NCBI GenBank assembly: GCA_945957335.1
Contig: CAMFLJ010000055.1
Coordinates: 1 to 15,094, forward strand
DNA length: 15,094 bases
Source: an uncultured Actinomycetes bacterium
Lineage (GTDB): Bacteria > Actinomycetota > Acidimicrobiia > Acidimicrobiales > Acidimicrobilacustridaceae
Reading direction: 5' to 3'
This document shows positions 13,944 to 15,094 of the stretch, piece by piece. Numbering within the stretch: the first letter of the stretch is position 1; each line of letters starts with the position of its first letter. The notes beneath the pieces are model-generated. The model did no database searches. It saw only the letters and a list, made by a program, of their open reading frames with translations, and was not told the DNA's origin. The translations under genes were made by a program, and so were the position numbers.

Positions 13944-13950
13944 ACGTCAT

Positions 13951-13970
13951 CCCTGCGTATCCCCTGCGTA
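13951..13970. repeat. Two 9-bp direct repeats, 11-bp period, downstream of the GH15 gene
   Basis: CCCTGCGTA occurs at 13951-13959 and again at 13962-13970. The 11-bp period is close to one DNA turn. It is 8 nt after the GH15 stop and about 120 nt before the TrkA pair. It may be an operator half-site pair or chance. Confidence 0.5.
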
Positions 13971-14023
13971 CACCGACTCTGAACGCTGTCTTACGGCAAT
14001 CGCCCACGTGACCGATGCCGGCT

Positions 14024-14051
14024 TTGCGCCCACCGCGCGTGGTCCTAGGAT
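14024..14051 (+). promoter_or_regulatory. Candidate promoter for the TrkA gene pair
   Basis: TTGCGC (14024-14029) and TAGGAT (14046-14051) are separated by 16 nt in the 148-bp gap before the first TrkA gene. The -10 fits TAnnnT; the -35 has only the TTG part of the consensus. The predicted leader of about 34 nt contains the ribosome site at 14076-14082. Confidence 0.4.
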
Positions 14052-14075
14052 CGGCCGCCGTGCCCGGTAGGGCAG

Positions 14076-14082
14076 GGAGGTG
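14076..14082 (+). promoter_or_regulatory. Shine-Dalgarno (GGAGGTG) fixing the first TrkA start
   Basis: GGAGGTG ends 9 nt before GTG at 14092. Two earlier in-frame GTG codons (14080 and 14083) overlap or abut this site and so are unlikely starts. Confidence 0.6.
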
Positions 14083-14091
14083 GTGCGCACA

Positions 14092-14766
14092 GTGCACGTC
14101 GTCGTCGTCGGGTGTGGTCGAGTCGGTTCCGGTCTGGCCGCCACGCTCGTGAGCCAGGGCCACACGGTGTCGGTGGTCGATCGCAAGCCCACCGCGTTCC
14201 GGCGCCTCCCGGAGGACTTCTCCGGGCAGACCTTCGTCGGCGTCGGCTTCGACCGCAACGTGCTGGTCGCCGCCGGCATCGAGCGCGCCGACGCCCTCGC
14301 GGCGGTCACCAACGGCGACAACTCGAACATCCTCATCGCCCGCACGGCGCGCGAGTTCTTCGGCATCGAGCGCGTCGTGGCCCGCATCTACGACCAGCGC
14401 CGGGCCGCCATCTACGAGCGCCTCGGCATCTCCACGGTGGCCACCGTCGGGTGGGCCATCGAGCGGGTGATGCGCCGCATCTCCCCGGAGGCCGACGGCG
14501 TCGAGTGGATCGACCCCTCCGCCAAGGTCTGCCTCGTCGAGCGCTACGTGCCGGCCTCCTGGGCCGGGCACCCGCTCGTCGGGCTCGAGGGCGAGGGCGT
14601 CGCCCGCGTCGCCGCGCTCACCCGCCTGGGCGTCGCCCAGATCGTCTCGCCCGCCCTCCTCGCCCAGGAGGGCGACGTCGTGTGGGTCGCCGTCGCCGGT
14701 GACCGCATCGACGAGCTCGACCGCCGCTTGGCCTCTGCGCCGGCCGACCAGGGAGGTCATCACTGA
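14092..14766 (+). CDS. TrkA-family potassium uptake regulatory protein (first of pair)
   Basis: 224 residues, the size of stand-alone TrkA/CeoB proteins. The N-terminal RCK Rossmann domain starts at residue 1: VVVVGCGRVGSGLA (3-16) with the dinucleotide loop, Asp30 ending beta-2 for the ribose, and NGDNSNI (74-80). After about residue 140 comes the smaller RCK C-terminal ligand-binding part. Such proteins bind NAD(H) or other ligands on the cytosolic face and gate Trk/Ktr potassium channels. The start is GTG at 14092, supported by GGAGGTG 9 nt upstream and by the family's usual N-terminus directly at beta-1. Its stop overlaps the next start by one base (TGATG). The tandem arrangement resembles mycobacterial ceoB-ceoC. 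No membrane channel subunit is visible in the window. Confidence 0.92.
   Translation: MHVVVVGCGRVGSGLAATLVSQGHTVSVVDRKPTAFRRLPEDFSGQTFVGVGFDRNVLVAAGIERADALAAVTNGDNSNILIARTAREFFGIERVVARIYDQRRAAIYERLGISTVATVGWAIERVMRRISPEADGVEWIDPSAKVCLVERYVPASWAGHPLVGLEGEGVARVAALTRLGVAQIVSPALLAQEGDVVWVAVAGDRIDELDRRLASAPADQGGHH
14752..14757 (+). promoter_or_regulatory. Shine-Dalgarno (GGAGGT) of the second TrkA gene
   Basis: GGAGGT lies inside the end of the first TrkA gene, 8 nt before ATG at 14766, and supports coupled translation of the pair. Confidence 0.7.
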
Positions 14767-15094
14767 TGCGCGTCGTGATCGCGGGCGGCGGCAACGTCGG
14801 CACCTACATCGCCGGCGAGCTCTCGCAGGCGGGCCACGAGGTCCTGATCATCGAGGTCGACCCCGACCGCGTGTCGCGGGCCGTCGCCGCCGGTGAGCCC
14901 CAGGGCGTGCAGTGGCTCAACGTCGACGGCTGCGAGGTCACCTCGTTCGCCAAGGCCGAGCCGGGCCGGGCCGACGTCGTCGTGGCCGTCACCGGCGACG
15001 ACGAGGACAACCTCGTCATCTCGCTGCTCGCCAAGCAGGAGTTCGGCGTGCCCCGCGTCGTGGCCCGCGTGAACAACCCCTCGAACGAGTGGAT
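14766..15094 (+). CDS. TrkA-family potassium uptake regulatory protein (second of pair, 3' end outside window)
   Basis: The first 109 codons are visible and open to the window end. The start MRVVIAGGGNVGTYIAGEL is an RCK Rossmann domain with loop GGGNVG (7-12); Glu30 and Asp32 end beta-2. VVVAVTGDDEDNLVIS (about 76-91) is the equivalent of the NGDNSN region in the upstream partner, and VVARVNN (98-104) follows. The ATG overlaps the preceding stop by one base and has GGAGGT 8 nt upstream, so both proteins are probably made together and may form a mixed ring. Only the N-terminal domain can be judged; the RCK C-terminal part lies outside. Confidence 0.9.
   Translation, partial: MRVVIAGGGNVGTYIAGELSQAGHEVLIIEVDPDRVSRAVAAGEPQGVQWLNVDGCEVTSFAKAEPGRADVVVAVTGDDEDNLVISLLAKQEFGVPRVVARVNNPSNEW

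Overview
This is a high-GC, gene-dense stretch with mixed strands, typical of an actinobacterial chromosome. The order pstP-rodA-pbpA-pknB with trpG and crgA beside it is the conserved actinobacterial cell-wall and division cluster. The long Thr-rich tails (TTTTT/APTTTT type) on two exported protein ends, the single kinase (no pknA) and the codon style suggest class Acidimicrobiia (Iamia/Ilumatobacter-like). That placement is inference. The first 45 bases are not genomic. They are an Illumina Nextera i7 adapter with the N701 index, so the window starts at a contig end and the first gene is cut by the assembly, not by biology.

Region 1 (46-6437), envelope growth, division and flanks: the C-terminal end of PP2C phosphatase PstP, SEDS glycosyltransferase RodA, transpeptidase PbpA (its GTG overlaps the rodA stop) and Ser/Thr kinase PknB with three PASTA domains, all on +. 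A nested hairpin separates them from the convergent trpG/pabA-type glutamine amidotransferase (-). Divergent from trpG is crgA (+), a small division protein. A small membrane protein with a Cys/His cluster follows (-). PknB, TrpG and CrgA each have a TAnnnT box 8-9 nt before the start codon, which suggests leaderless mRNAs.

Region 2 (6511-11940), all on -, metabolism: zwf (glucose-6-phosphate dehydrogenase) overlapped by a histidine phosphatase, an 11-bp hairpin, a sugar-porter MFS transporter, a flavodoxin-domain protein and a FadA/FadA5-like thiolase. Divergent from zwf is a cytoplasmic GH15 glucoamylase/trehalase-type hydrolase (+). Transporter, GH15 enzyme and zwf fit sugar uptake, glucan or trehalose breakdown and pentose phosphate entry.

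Region 3 (14092-15094): two consecutive TrkA-type NAD-binding K+ uptake regulators (+), arranged like the ceoB/ceoC pair of mycobacteria; the second is cut by the window end.

I found no mobile element, CRISPR array, tRNA or rRNA, and no gap over 300 bp without a gene. I see no convincing evidence for a wholly new system. The most useful leads are the adapter artefact, the palindrome upstream of pknB, the leaderless promoter pattern and the uncharacterised small Cys/His membrane protein.
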